This document shows, piece by piece, positions 22,561 to 34,448 of a DNA stretch of 64,000 nt. Source of the DNA: Thuidium tamariscinum (taxonomy: Eukaryota > Streptophyta > Bryopsida > Hypnales > Thuidiaceae); the NCBI GenBank assembly GCA_947034885.2, contig OX344751.2:1426001-1490000 (forward strand). The letters are read 5' to 3'. A program made the translations under genes and the position numbers. The notes beneath the pieces were generated by a model, which was not told where the DNA came from, did not search any database, and saw only the letters and a program-made list of their open reading frames with translations. Position 1 is the stretch's first letter. Every line of letters begins with the position of its first letter.

Positions 22561-23436
22561 CAGAAAGGCCTTTAGAAATTGACATGCAAAGCAATTTATT
22601 GAAGGCTAGAGATGATAGCCTTAGTACACAATATGTGTCGCTACCTTGTGTGAATATTCATCAAGTACTTATGAATTTGTTAAATAAAGAATTCACTTAT
22701 TGTACCAAGGACTTGAATGACAAAAAGTATCTATTGTTCCATTGTCCAATAAGAGGTATTTCATGGTGCAAACATCATGAGCATGAAGTACCAATGATCT
22801 TATTAAAAAAAAGTCTCACTCATTGTACTAAAAACACATGAGCCATTAGTACTTAATTGCACCAAATTTGTCCTTCTCCAAATAAAATAATCCCTCAATG
22901 TACTTAAAATTTGAATGACAAGAAGTACCTAATGTCCCATTATCCAATAAAAAAACATGTACCTTTATAAACATCATGATGTCAAAATGGGTGGAAATAG
23001 GGGAAAAAAGTTGTCCTTTATTTGACAAGTACACATTTAAATCCAATTGAGGACCCTAATTGAGGCCATTTTAGAGGGTTCTTTGAGAGTTCAAAACTTC
23101 TCTAATGCTTAAGGTATAGAGAGTAATGTGCCTTATATCGTTGCTATAGCCAAAACAAAAGGAAAAATTATTTTCTATTTTTTTAGAACCAAAAGTAATT
23201 GAAAAATCCATAACTTTCCCACCATAGGTCAAAACACTATGAAACAAAGCCCATGCACCCTTCTAGTGGTCCTTGTTGAGAGCTTTCCGATGGTACGAAA
23301 TACGTGACTAGTAGATGCACAGGCTTAGATATCTCAATGTCAATGTAACAAACAAATAGCCTATCTTAAGGTATAGAATAGGTAGGCTAGTGTGCTATGT
23401 GTTGTTACCATAGTGAAAATAAAAGTAAAAGCAATA
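22561..23436. other. AT-rich repeats, no gene seen
   Basis: Contains two loosely repeated stretches around 'cattgtaccaaggacttgaatgacaaaaagtacc' motifs (22,690 and 22,890) and an R2 unit at about 23,140-23,400. Open frames here are short and lack family features. Confidence 0.4.
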
Positions 23437-23764
23437 AGGTAGGAGGTCCACCACCGACCATCTAAGGGTGGAAATGAATTTTAGGGAGGTAAAACCTTTT
23501 GAAATATTTTTCAGTGAATTTTCATTGAAAGATAGTTAGATAGGCATCTAACCCAAATTGTTTCATATTTTTTGGAGCTTTGTGCAATTAGTTATAAATT
23601 TTTGAAGTCAATATGGCATAGGGCTCTAAAACCGTCCATCCCCTCAAATGTACATTGTTTGTACATTCTTGTAAAAGTTTAAAAGCATCATGTACAAACA
23701 ATGTACATTTGGGAAGGTGAGCGGTTTTAGAACCTATTGTAAGCGGTTTTTGAACCTCCTACTT
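23437..23764. mobile_element. T6 small TIR element, second copy
   Basis: Left end AGGTAGGAGGTCC (TA at 23,435-23,436), right end AACCTCCTACTT followed by TA at 23,765-23,766. That TA is also the left flank of the adjoining T2 element. Contains its own inner inverted repeat AAATGTACATTGTTTGTACA (about 23,646) against TGTACAAACAATGTACATTT (about 23,691). Confidence 0.7.
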
Positions 23765-23766
23765 TA

Positions 23767-24094
23767 GAAGGGATTTGAAGGCAATGGAAAACCACAAGTT
23801 TTTTTGAGTTCTTGGATTGTAGGAATGTGCCACATTAGTAGTCTAACGTGGTCAAGAGAGTGCCAAGTTAGAATTTTTTTTAAATTTAAAATTTTTTTTA
23901 CTTTAAAAAAAATTCTGGAATTTTTTTTTAATTCAGATTTTGGTTTCTCAACAATTTTTAGAATTTTTGGAAAAAAAATTTCAATTTTTTTTTTGAAAAC
24001 TCGAAAAATTTAGCCAATAAGGTTGGTTCAACAATACAAGAAATGGGTTTGGAAATAGCCCTGAAACAAACTTCTCTTGCCCTCAAATCCCTCC
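23767..24094. mobile_element. T2 element abutting T6
   Basis: Ends GAAGGGATTTGAAGGC and GCCCTCAAATCCCTCC, with TA at 23,765-23,766 and 24,095-24,096. 328 bp. Shares its left TA with T6, so the two inserted at the same dinucleotide or one used the other's end. Confidence 0.75.
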
Positions 24095-24990
24095 TAATGG
24101 TAATTTTTTAACTTTTGTAACTCATAAAAACTTCAAAATTCATTAACTTTCTCTTTGTAGGTTCAAACTTCATGAAACCAAATCCATGCATCCCTCCTTT
24201 CCAAGAACTTTTTGACAATACCAAGAATGCAATTAGAAGACGCACAATCCAAGAGATCCCAACATAACAAACAAACAAAAATAAAATAACATAAACTTAA
24301 ATAAAACAAATAGACTATTTTAACCCTTCATCGCCTAAAGGGACAAGGAGTGTCCTCACAATTCAATTCAAAGTGTTGTAACTTTTGCATTCAATGTCCA
24401 AATTCAATAAAACTTGTTGGTAAAGTTGGGCATATTAGTCTAGTTTGTATAATAAATTTTTCAAATCAATCCAAGATTTACAAATGTTTTGGAAGCCAAT
24501 CAAAGATCATAGGTTCAATTTGAATTCACCAAACTATATTTGGTGGGTACAACTTTGAAGGCTTGTATCTCCTTCATCCAATGTTTGTTTTCAGTAAATT
24601 TTCATGAGTTATGTCCTTTTAGTAGTCTAGTTATTGTAGTCAAATTTTCATGGCAATTGAAGTTGTTTTGAATGTTTGGAAGCAATCCAAAGTCCAAAAA
24701 TCAAGCATTTTTGGATTGCAAAATAAAAATAAACTTTGGTGACTTGTTTCTCCCTCATACGGTGTTTGTATCTAATAGTGTTTTTTTGGAAAGTTGTGCA
24801 ATCTAGTCTAGTTTGTGTGGCTAAAATTTCATATCAATTCAAAAAGTTATGAGTAACTAAAAAGCATTTTAGTAGATGAAGGTACAATTAGAGTTGTCTT
24901 TCTTCCACCCTTTCTTGCTATTTTTTTGACATTTCAAAGTCATTTTGCAAATAGTTCAAAGCATTTGAATGAAATTTTTTTTACCAATGT
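24095..24990 (+). repeat. R2 unit followed by R1-related tandem units
   Basis: 24,110-24,300 is an R2 unit. From 24,360 to 24,860 there are about three diverged units of about 190 bp built on 'cttcatccaatgtttg...tctagtttgtgt...aaattttcat'. They resemble R1 at 27,850-28,110 and 40,320-40,540. Confidence 0.45.
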
Positions 24991-24991
24991 A

Positions 24992-26385
24992 CAGTGGGGT
25001 ACCAATCAAAATGTCGTTTATGAATCCGCAGTGAGAAAAATTTCAGCACTGTCAACTTTGAAAGCCTCCCGAGAGCTCAAAAATTGGTATTTTACCACGA
25101 AATTTTTATCACAGCATCATCTTTAAGTTGATTATATGTATGCCAAATTTCAAGGCCAAAAGATTTACCAAAAAAAAGTTATTCAAAATCTACCCAACAT
25201 TGGTAGGTGTGAAATTTTTTTCACTACTGCCAACTTTGACAGCCTCCCAAAGATTTGTTTATTTTTCTTTTTCCATGAAATTTTTTTCATGAAACAATAT
25301 CTATGTTTTAAATATGTATAAAATATTTCAAGGTAAAATTGTTTTTTCTTAAGAAGATATTTGAAATCTCCCAACAAGTGTAGTTTTGAGAAATTCTTCA
25401 CAATTGCTAACTTTGACACCCTTCCAAGGGCTGAAAAATTGGTTCCTTACTATGAATTTTTTTTTGTGAAGTCATCTCTATGTTGATAATATGTGCTCCA
25501 AATTTCAAGTTCAATGAATCAGCAAAAAAAAGATATACAAAATCTCCCAACATGTGTAGTTGTGAGAAATTTTTCACTATTGCCAACTTTGACACCCTCC
25601 CAAGGGCTGAAAATTTGTCTATTTAACATGAATTTTTTTGAATAAGATCAACTTTATGTTGATAATATATGTCCCAAATTTCAAGTTCAAAACACTTACC
25701 CAAAAAAAGATATTCAAAATCTCTCAACATGTGTAGTTGTGAGGTTGAGTTTTTACATTTGTGTCAAACTTTGCTCCACAAAATAACATTATACTAAGGG
25801 CTCAAAAACTCCTCCTCACAACTACACATGTTGGGAGATTTTGTATATCTTTTTTTTGCTAATTCATTTGAACTTGAAATTTGGAGCACATATTATCAAC
25901 ATAGAGATGACTTCACAAAAAAAATTCATAGTAAGAAACCAATTTTTCAGCCCTTGGAAGGGTGTCAAAGTTAGCAATTGTGAAGAATTTCTCAAAACTA
26001 CACTTGTTGGGAGATTTCAAATATCTTCTTAAGAAAAAACAATTTTACCTTGAAATTTTTTATACATATTAAAAACATAGATATTGTTTCATGAAAAAAA
26101 TTTCATAGCAAAAAAGTAATTCAATCTTTGGGAGGCTGTCAAAGTTGGTAGTAGTGAAAAAATTTCCACAGCTACCAATGTTGGTAGATTTTGAATAACC
26201 TTTTTTTGGTGAATCTTTTGGCCTTGAAATTTGGCATACATATAATCAACTTAAAGATGATGCTATGGTAAGAATTTCATGGTAAAATACCAATTTTTGA
26301 GCTCTCAAGAGGCTTTCAAAGTTGGCAATGCTGAAATTTTTCTCACTGCGGATTCAAAAACGACATTTTGATTGGTACCCCACTG
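24992..26385. mobile_element. T5 foldback element built from 176-bp units
   Basis: 1,394 bp palindromic element. Left end CAGTGGGGTACCAATCAAAA, right end TTTTGATTGGTACCCCACTG, with TA on both outer sides (24,990-24,991 and 26,386-26,387). The left arm holds four diverged tandem units starting near 25,047, 25,222, 25,399 and 25,575 (spacing 175-177), each beginning CAC(T/A)-x-x-TG-C-(C/T)-AACTTTGA. The right arm holds three matching units in inverted order. The centre (about 25,745-25,805) is single-copy. Ends fit a Tc1/mariner-like TIR with TA target (inference). No ORF of note. Confidence 0.85.
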
Positions 26386-26787
26386 TACTTTGGTTTTGAA
26401 GCACTTTCTAGTTTCAAGTTTTTTCATTTGAGTAGGTTTAGAAATCATATTTCACCTCCAAATGTGTTTTTAGGAAAATTTCAGCATCTTCTTTCAAGAC
26501 TAAAATATTATGATCTTACAATCTATGCGGCCAAATGACTCCAAATTTGTTCCACATCATCTACAACAAGCACTCAACAAGATTGTACACTTGTAATCTT
26601 CATAGCTTAATGACATGTAGACTTATAAGGCTTGAAAAGCAAGGATGGTGTTAGACATGTTTGGACCTTAGTTGAAGGGTTAAGATATAATCTGGTGTTA
26701 CTTAGTCTACTTTGTGTAGAAAGATTTGGTGATTTCCTGTTTTAAGAGAAGACTTAAAAAAGAGTTTTGACGATTTTGGTGCAAGTA

Positions 26788-27059
26788 AGGTAGGTACACC
26801 CAAAATGACACTTGACCTTAAAGCGCCCTGTACAACGTGCATACATTTTCAAAATCAGTCATGTACCCAGACTGTAGATGGTGCTTTCAGAAACACACCT
26901 TGACTGTTAATAACTTTTGCATACGTATCCAAATCCACTGTTCTTTGGTGCGTTGGAACATGCTTTCACTCACCAAGAAGACTTTAAAAAAATCTGAACA
27001 ACATAATAACAGGAACTAGGCACAGTAATAAAAACTGGCGCTTTTGGGTGTACCTACCT
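26788..27059. mobile_element. T3 small TIR element, copy 1
   Basis: Ends AGGTAGGTACACCCAAAA and TTTTGGGTGTACCTACCT are perfect inverted repeats flanked by TA (26,786-26,787 and 27,060-27,061). The homologous sequence at about 57,470-57,480 has no insertion. 272 bp, no ORF. Confidence 0.85.
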
Positions 27060-27249
27060 TATATGGAGAAGTTGGTGTGAGATGCTCCATTTCCAGTTGG
27101 GAAGTAATAATCTGGTTCCAATTACACCTGTTTTCAGTGTTTTGAAGTTAGTCCCTTTTTGAAAACAGAGATGGTCTGTGACCAGTTGAATTGACTGGGT
27201 GATTTTGTCTGTATAGTACTGCAGGCACACTGAACTGATTATCCTACTA

Positions 27250-27513
27250 AGGTGGGTACACCCAAAAGCGTCACTTATTGGTACTGCCCCTAGTTTCCAT
27301 TATAAAAGTGAAAGTACCCATTGGGTGTTCGCAAGTGAAAGCATGTTCCAATGCACCAAAGAGCACAACATTTGGACACAGTATGCAAAAGTTATGAAGG
27401 GTCCAAGTCTATTTTTGAAAGCACCAACTACTGTGTACATAACTGATTTTGGAAATGTACACTGAATGTAGATGGCACTTGAAGGTCAATTGCTTTTTTG
27501 GGTGTATCCATCA
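27250..27513. mobile_element. T3 small TIR element, copy 2
   Basis: Left end AGGTGGGTACACCCAAAAG, right end TTTTTTGGGTGTATCCATCA, with TA at 27,248-27,249 and 27,514-27,515. It lies opposite in orientation to copy 1. The site at about 57,285-57,300 lacks it. An R1-adjacent remnant of the same family is at about 37,450-37,635. Confidence 0.7.
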
Positions 27514-28907
27514 TAGTGAGGGCACAAAATGCTTTGTGACCTGCAACATTAAGGCTACTTTAGACTATAATGGAGAAATGCACCAGTTTGTTAATAAGTT
27601 TGGCCAAGACATGGTTATCAGAGGCAACCGGTGAGATGTTGGACAAGATGGGAAAAAAAAAATTTAACGCGTCAAGAAGTCTTGACTAGTTGTAGAGTAA
27701 ATGCCAACCAAAGAAGTATTTTAGACAACTTCAAAAATTGAATTCCACTAATGAACTTCACCAACAAGAGAGTTTTGGTTGTCCACAATAGGAACCATAA
27801 TCCCTAATGGTCCCTATAGACATATTTTGTACATTTTGGGGTTGTAGCAAACTTAGGAAAAGCTGTGATTTTTGCATCTAGTGCCCAAATTGAATAAAAC
27901 TTGTTGAAAAAAATGCATCTACTTATCTAGTTTGTGTGGTAAAATTTCCATATCAATCCAATGTATATTGAATTTTGGGGAATCATTTAAATACACAAGG
28001 TTCAATTTTAGTTCACCAAGATGCACTTTGATGACTACAACTTTGGGACTTGTTTTTCCTTCATCCAATGTCCAATGATGAACAAAATTTGTGAATTCAA
28101 TTGCTAATACTACAAAAATATTTTTTCTTAAAAAAGGTGCCTCCAACTATGATGACTACCTTATTTTGATATTTTTGGGTGTTTTTAGCTTATCCACCTT
28201 CACATCTATATGCCCATGGCTTTTTTTGAGCTTCTTGGATTTTTCTCTAAATTGGATATAAAGTCAACATTTTGATAAGTTGTATCAATTATTGAATTCT
28301 AGATATACAAATTCCAACTAGACATATTAGAGATTACATAAAAAAAGAAAACACAACCATACCACTTATAGACTAAAGATTATAATGTTTGATCAAGAAG
28401 GTATTAAGATTGTGAAAGTAATTTGAAGTCTTTGAATCCTCTTTCTACATGTCTAATCAAAAATTATAAGGTGAGTACATAGAAATATCATATTTAATGA
28501 CAATCAATTTATGGAATTTCAAAACCTACTTGACAATCTTTTGACCCCTTAAAGACCATTGTCCCTTGGTACAAATTAGATTGGAGGCATGTTCCTATGT
28601 TTTCAATTTTTGTCATAATTATTTGAAACTTTTTTTGAAGATATAAAATGGATTAGCTTTGTAGGGATTTAATTTCTTTTTTTACAATTGGTGCTTGGGA
28701 ACAAAAATTATGGTCAAATAAACTCAAAATAGGGGAGACTGGGCAACAACAATAAAATTTTGAAATTTTGAAAAAAAAATTGGGAATTTTTTCTCATAGA
28801 TTACATTTTTGTCTATATGGAAAGCTTTGATTCATTTCATTTGAATAAGTTATGTGAAAGTTATGGAATATCTTGTTTTTTATACAATCTAAGCATCTTC
28901 ATCAGTA

Positions 28908-29169
28908 GAGATTTGAAAGCAAGCCATTAGAAGATTGTGAGTTATCTTGAGTTCCACAACTACGGGAATTTGCCACATTAGCAAATTGATGTGAACAAAA
29001 GAGTGTTGTGTCAAAAAAATTAATTATTTTATAAATTGAATTTTAAAAAAATCAATTTTAAGTTTATTAGTAAATCTTGAAATTTTTGAAATTTTTGAAT
29101 TTGGGGACAGCATAAGGAACACCCAGAGAAACAACCCTGAAACGGCCCTTTCTTACTCTCAATTGTCCC
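28908..29169. mobile_element. T2 small TIR element
   Basis: Left end GAGATTTGAAAGC after TA (28,906-28,907). Right end 'ctctcaattgtccc' before TA (29,170-29,171), more decayed than other copies. Interior 'tgccacattag' and 'aaacaaccctgaaac' match 23,767-24,094. Confidence 0.55.
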
Positions 29170-30180
29170 TAATGAGTGTTTCTTGCAATCACCCTAAAAT
29201 CCTAGAACCAATTATCATCACCCAAAAAAAATCCTTCAGGCATTGTCGTATAATATTTTTACAACTTTATATGTATGAACTTAAAAATTGCCATTACCTT
29301 GTAATTGATACTTCAAAACCACCAACCAACCTTATACCTTGAAAATCTAGATGTGCTTGGTATTACTTTTATTTTTAATTACTTGGGGTGATAGGGGATA
29401 TGAAAATGTATACACAAATCAATATTCTGTATTATTTGTAGTGATTGCATTCATATGTAGGATATGTAAAAAGAAAAAAATCTTTTGGTCTTTATAAAAT
29501 CTCAATAAGTGTAGTTCAAAAATCAACTTTGAATGGTGTTTTTGAGCTTATGGTATGACTATATGTTCAAAAACATTATTTACACAATTGATGCACAATA
29601 GAAATTCTCATAGGACCTAGATCAAGACTTGTAAGGTAGGAGGTCCATAATGCCACTAGACTCTAAAAGCCTTTTTTGACACATTAAAGCATATTGCTGT
29701 CTTCAATGGACAAGTTGCATATGTCTTAAAGTAATGCAATTTCCAAACTTTATTAATAATCCATAGTTGAGTTCCAAAAAACATGAAAAAACTTGGATTT
29801 GATCTTGATTCCATTTATCTTCTAATAAACTCGCTAACAAATTATTTTTATTGAAAGCTAATTCAAAAAGCCAAACTCCCCCAAATTGCAAATTAGCTTG
29901 TAAATGGTCACTTTAAGGTATATAGACCCAAAATTGCATTAAGGGTACTTACGGCTTCTTTCAACAACCTGATTTTGCAAAAGAATGATGGAAAACAGGA
30001 TCCAATTGGGATTTGAGTCAATTAGCATGAAGGAGTTGTGACACCTCTTTTGGGTGAGGTGAGCATGCAAAATCAAAATCATGTGAATGCATTTATCGGC
30101 TTTTACATCATCAGTGAGATCGTCAATTTCTAGAAGAAAAGATCGAAGTTGAGGTAGCAACTTCGCTTGCCAATGGTTCT

Positions 30181-30908
30181 GGGTCGTTGCAAGAAACACT
30201 TACCGGTTTTGGCTCAAAATGGCTCAAAATCAATGAGTCCTATGAGTCCTATGACCCTTTGAAATAAAAAAATTTTAAATTGAAAAAATATGGATAATTT
30301 GAAGAGCAATGAGAATATCATGTCTCTTGAAATTCAGACCTAAGAAATTTTTTCTCTAAATGTTATAGACAATGGAAAATACAATGAAAATAGCTCTTTT
30401 TTCACTAATTTGGTAAAAATAATAAAAAAATTCAAAAAATAAAAATGAAAAATCTATTTTTTCTTCAATTAAAGTTCTTTCTTTTCCAACAAATTTCATT
30501 TTTGGAAAAAATAAATTCTATTCTCTACACTTGCGCAAAGTCAGCTACTTTGACGACATGTGGAGGTTGAACAATATATTATTTTCAAAAAAATTCTTTG
30601 TGGTCTTGTGTAACTTTAGGTGAGGTCCTTGCATGCCAATTTTTAGCTCAGAATTTGCATTTTTGGGTCAAAAATAGGATTTAAAACCCCCCAAATGGCT
30701 AAGGTAGACAGCCAATTGGGGGCAGTTTAAAAATAGTAAACTAATTTTTAAAAAATTGAAAAAATTACACAACATATAAAACTTTTTTTTGCACCTTCAT
30801 TCCAAATTTCAAATTGATAGGGCAGACGATGCAAAAGTTATGAGCAAAAAATTACTTGTTGGAGGTCTAGGGGACAAAAAATAGGACAAGTGTTTCTTGC
30901 AATCACCC
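30181..30908 (+). mobile_element. T1 TIR element with TTCT duplication
   Basis: Left end GGGTCGTTGCAAGAAACAC, right end GTGTTTCTTGCAATCACCC, flanked by the exact 4-bp repeat TTCT (30,177-30,180 and 30,909-30,912). 728 bp. Interior belongs to the subtype shared with 13,996, 38,454 and 41,140 ('tttgcatttttgggtcaaaaa', 'ggctaaggtagacagccaat'). Confidence 0.85.
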
Positions 30909-31339
30909 TTCTGCACACCCGTTATTCACCTCCGGAGCAAAATAATAGAAGCTACAAAGCCTTTACAAAATAAAAATATTCCTTGCCAGAGGACCATGGG
31001 ACAACCAACCATCCAATGCCACGACTTGATTTTCCTGCAAAGTTAGCAAGAAGAAGAAGCCGTGACTACCCCTATTATGTCTAAAGTGTCACTTCAAGAA
31101 GTCCTCATTATGCACATCCTTGAAATCAATATGTATCTATTATTCAAGAAATGATTTCAAAACATCCACCAAAAAAAACTTTGGTTGTTTGTAACTTTTC
31201 TACAAAACATTCAAATATTATATTCTTTAGTGCATTGAATCCTCCTTTCATTTGCAAACAAGAAAATATAAAAAAATTAGACCAGTCTATAATAATACTC
31301 TGTAATAACTGTGTACAATACTACGAGTTTTTACAATCC

Positions 31340-31586
31340 AAAAACGTAGTAACTGGCGTGGGAATGCAATTTTGTAGGAATCCTACATGATCGAGAGAGT
31401 GCCATATCACTAAATTTTTATTTTTAAAAAAATTTAAAAAAAATTTAGGACTTTTTTTCACATTTCAGTACACAAAATTTTATTTTATTTTATTTTTTGG
31501 TAAATACTGGACTATTAACGGCCAGCAATTCCTGGACCAATTTCAAAAACAGTCCCGAAACAGCCTTTGACCCCTCAAATCCCCTG
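31340..31586. mobile_element. T2 element, left end decayed
   Basis: Right end CCCCTCAAATCCCCTG followed by TA (31,587-31,588). Interior 'gagagtgccat', 'cagtcccgaaacagcc' match other T2 copies. The left end is not recognisable and is placed approximately. Confidence 0.45.
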
Positions 31587-31589
31587 TAA

Positions 31590-31862
31590 TGATGTCCCTA
31601 GTTGTGAACCTCCTCCTTGGCCTTCTCGCACAAGAACCTCAACAGAAATTGCAAGAAGCAGAGGTTGGAAACGGACGTTATCCGCAGCGAGATTCACTCC
31701 CACACTCGCATCCCATTCAAACTCCTCCTCCACTGTTGATGAACCTCTTCACAGGTTTGCAATTTTGTACTTGAAGTCGAGCGCAATGTCGGACTTCGGA
31801 GTGATGACCGCATCGCATTTGCACTTCGGAACGCGATTGATTTCCTCCTCACAGGAATTGTC
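31590..31862 (-). pseudogene. Possible GRF zinc-finger gene fragment
   Basis: On the minus strand, after TTCAG (plausible 3' splice site, with ACTAAT nearby as a branch-point-like sequence), a frame runs from 31,862 with one internal TGA at 31,749-31,751. It reads RVPKCKCDAVITPKSD and, after the stop, EEEFEWDAS. GRF zinc fingers have a C-x-C start, a TSK/TPKS-like loop and an F-F-x-W end. The first pair of cysteines and the F-x-W are recognisable, but the later cysteines are not. A related fragment (LLAIFVEVLVQEG on the minus strand) lies at about 55,900-55,950. Assignment is tentative. Confidence 0.3.
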
Positions 31863-32224
31863 CTGAATCGCGCAGCATTAGTCTCGTCGCAGAGGCGAGC
31901 GGCGGTGGTTTTCGTGAGCGCACAGGAGGGGGAATTCAGGGGACGCGAAGACGAAGAAGTCCGGCGAAAGGAGACCTAGTGAAGGGTTGTTCAGTTTTGT
32001 TACGGACAATGACTCAAGTCGGAATGTCATACAATTGCCGAACGCGCCTGCGGAGGATGGAAACCTGGGGCAGATGATCTCGGTATGGCTTTGGTGTTGC
32101 GTTTTCTTCATACCCAACTTCGAGATCATCGGAAACCTTCTTGCAAACCCGTGCTTGCACCTTCTGTTCTCGATCTTGGGTTTCGCTGCGTCGAGAGATG
32201 TCATGTTCTTAGTGTTTAATCTGG
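31863..32224. other. GC-richer stretch, coding status unclear
   Basis: Opposing open frames (31,878-32,306 minus, 142 codons; 31,987-32,343 plus, 118 codons) overlap; neither has a recognised domain. Base composition is gene-like, so an exon or UTR of a lost gene next to duplication C is possible. Confidence 0.3.
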
Positions 32225-33437
32225 CAAGCTTCCAATTCAAGATAGTCCTCCAAAATTGCCATGCGGAAGGAGTGGCTGACACGTTGTTTTGCAAAATTGA
32301 GCTCAATTCGGGAGCTCTTCAAGCCAGTGAGCCATTGTCTTGAATTTTGCCTAATTTGGTTGGTCTTTGCTCAGCGTATAGCTCTCAGTTTGCACTATTC
32401 TCAAATAATGCCAAGTGAGTCCTGCTGAAGAATGAATGTTACGTTATGTTCTTTCTTGAGGGTTTTCTGAACCAGCGCGACAAGGAATCCCTGATGCTAT
32501 GGTTTGCAAAGTTGAGCTCAATTTGAGAGCTCTTCAAGCTAATGATGAGCCATTGGCTTCAAAATAGTTTGTAGAATCCTCAACAGTTGCCATGTCAGTT
32601 CTACTCAGGAATGAATATTATGTGAATTGCACCCATTTACTCATACATTGCAGAGTAATTGATCAATTGATTGATTGGGAAGTTGAATCCATGTTGTGGT
32701 GAGGAGTTCACATTTTTGAGTGAGCAGAGAATAGAGTCTTTCTTTTGACATGGTGACTGGCGTGTTTGAGGCAGCGAATTGACCGAAATCATCAACTGCT
32801 TATACTGCTTTTGATAATTGAGAAGTGGCTACTTGAAAATTCCGGCTATGGTTGTTTTACAGCAGAGTACCAGTATCAAATTTTATGTGCGGTTTGGGGG
32901 TCTGGAACGGTCGATCCTCAATCATCCTTCGTCTCTCTTCACAGCCATCAATCCACTATGCTGTGTTACAGTTGGCCTTCATAAGAATGTGATTTCCTAA
33001 TCATGCTCCAAATCTCTACTAGTGGTTGTTACTTTAGAGATAGTAGAATGTAGTGTCAAATTCGGAAGCAAACCTACAAATTGCGGAGCAAGAACCACCA
33101 ACTTTGAGATTTTCTTTGTCATTGAGTGTATTTGCCCGTGATTATGTACTCCTTATGAAGCACAAGACACCCTCTTACCACGAAGCATTCAGACCATGAC
33201 AAGCAATGTAAAAGTCCAGTGCAAATATGACAACAAGTTACAACGAGAACTTATTAAAACAGAACTAATTAATTTTTTTTAAACAAGATCTAACTATTTA
33301 AGTTCATCAAACGAGATCTAAATAATTCATTTTTTTTGCTTGATTTTGGGTCAAATCTTGTGAGTAAAATCTTGTTGAAAATTTACAAATGACGTGCTTC
33401 TATTGAGCTATTACCCTCGTTATGATAGAGGTGTTAA

Positions 33438-33658
33438 TCCGTAAACAACGCTCAGGCCATAATGTGGTCGATAAACAAGACGGAATCTTTCTGTATAGGA
33501 CAGCAATACAGTTATTCATCCTTGGAATTAGGCTTGGAAAGGGAAGTTCTTCTATAGTGCTTTGACTTCCAACAAAAACTTTTGATTTTTTTGCAACCAA
33601 TGATTCCCACGGTATCAAAATTCATGATTTTCATGGCCATCCGCTTGTCGTTTAAGGG
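33438..33658. mobile_element. T8: 220-bp insertion unique to duplication C
   Basis: Duplications B ('aggtgttaagattgcgg') and D lack this stretch. It is flanked by a direct repeat (G)TTAA at 33,433-33,437 and 33,658-33,662. Ends CCGTAAACAACGC and (reverse) CCTTAAACGACAAGC form a weak inverted repeat. A TTAA target would fit a piggyBac-type mobilised MITE, but the evidence is thin. Confidence 0.5.
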
Positions 33659-34448
33659 TTAAGATTGCGGCTCACAAGCTTTTTCAAAGAACATCAGCAA
33701 ATACTTCATATCCTGGGATCGAATTTGATCTACAGTAGGCCTGAATAAAATTTCGGAGAAACAACTGGAAAGTCCAGCGAGGCAATTGCCAATACGCATC
33801 CTTCACCTTCTCATGATAAGAAGGAATGGCTCCGTAACTGACAGATGGACATATGATTGCCAAAGTTCTCTCCTTCCTCAGTTTACAGCCCCAGCAGCAT
33901 TGGTCGGATGCCCTCGTTTTATCCTAAATTTCCAAGCACTCCTGAAGTACTATCCAGTTCGCCAGGCATGAAAATTTGAACGACTTCAACAACATTCCAT
34001 CTTCGGATGCAATGATGAGCAACTGAACTCTGGATCAAGCACACACGGGAACAAACTCACTGCCGGTAAATCCCTGGATAACACTCACTCAGGATCATAG
34101 CCTGCTCTAACACCAATTACACCGTAAGGTACCCAAAACACACATGGAATGGATTCAGAGTATGTGCCACGAAACTGGACACCATACAAATCACTAGACC
34201 TAAGAGCCGGTGAAGAATAATTGTCACTAATCATTGGATGTCTTAACTAAACCACTGTGCAAAGCATCTGTTACGTCTTGGTTTCATCTTCATGCACTGT
34301 GAAAGATGACTACGGCACAGTCATCAAATGACAATGCTCAAATAATAACAACAATGGCTCTCTTGTACTACGATTGCAATATCCCTAATTTTTCTTGGGC
34401 ACTGACCAGAAATTTCCTAAAATTCAGTTATAGACAGCATTTCTCCGT

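Larger units (their letters stand above)
26620..27640 (+). repeat. Orphan copy of an ankyrin-gene upstream flank
   Basis: After removal of the two T3 insertions, 26,700-27,560 matches the reverse complement of about 57,245-57,560 upstream of ankyrin gene D ('gattttggtgcaag', 'tgctccatttccagttggga', 'aaacagagatggtc', 'gtgagggcacaaaatgc'). No ankyrin gene adjoins it directly. The right part (27,330-27,640) also matches 37,450-37,960. Confidence 0.65.
27780..31290 (+). repeat. R1 interspersed repeat, copy 3 (nested insertions)
   Basis: 27,780-28,560 matches 40,245-41,010 and, inverted, 61,690-62,460. 29,280-29,960 matches 16,340-17,650. 31,080-31,290 matches 1,880-2,060 and 42,400-42,620. Interrupted by T2 (28,908-29,169) and T1 (30,181-30,908). 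A bare T1 right end (AGTGTTTCTTGCAATCACCC) lies at 29,175-29,194. The frame at 27,919-28,146 minus recurs at 40,375-40,602, so R1 may once have encoded something, but it is too short to name. Confidence 0.6.
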
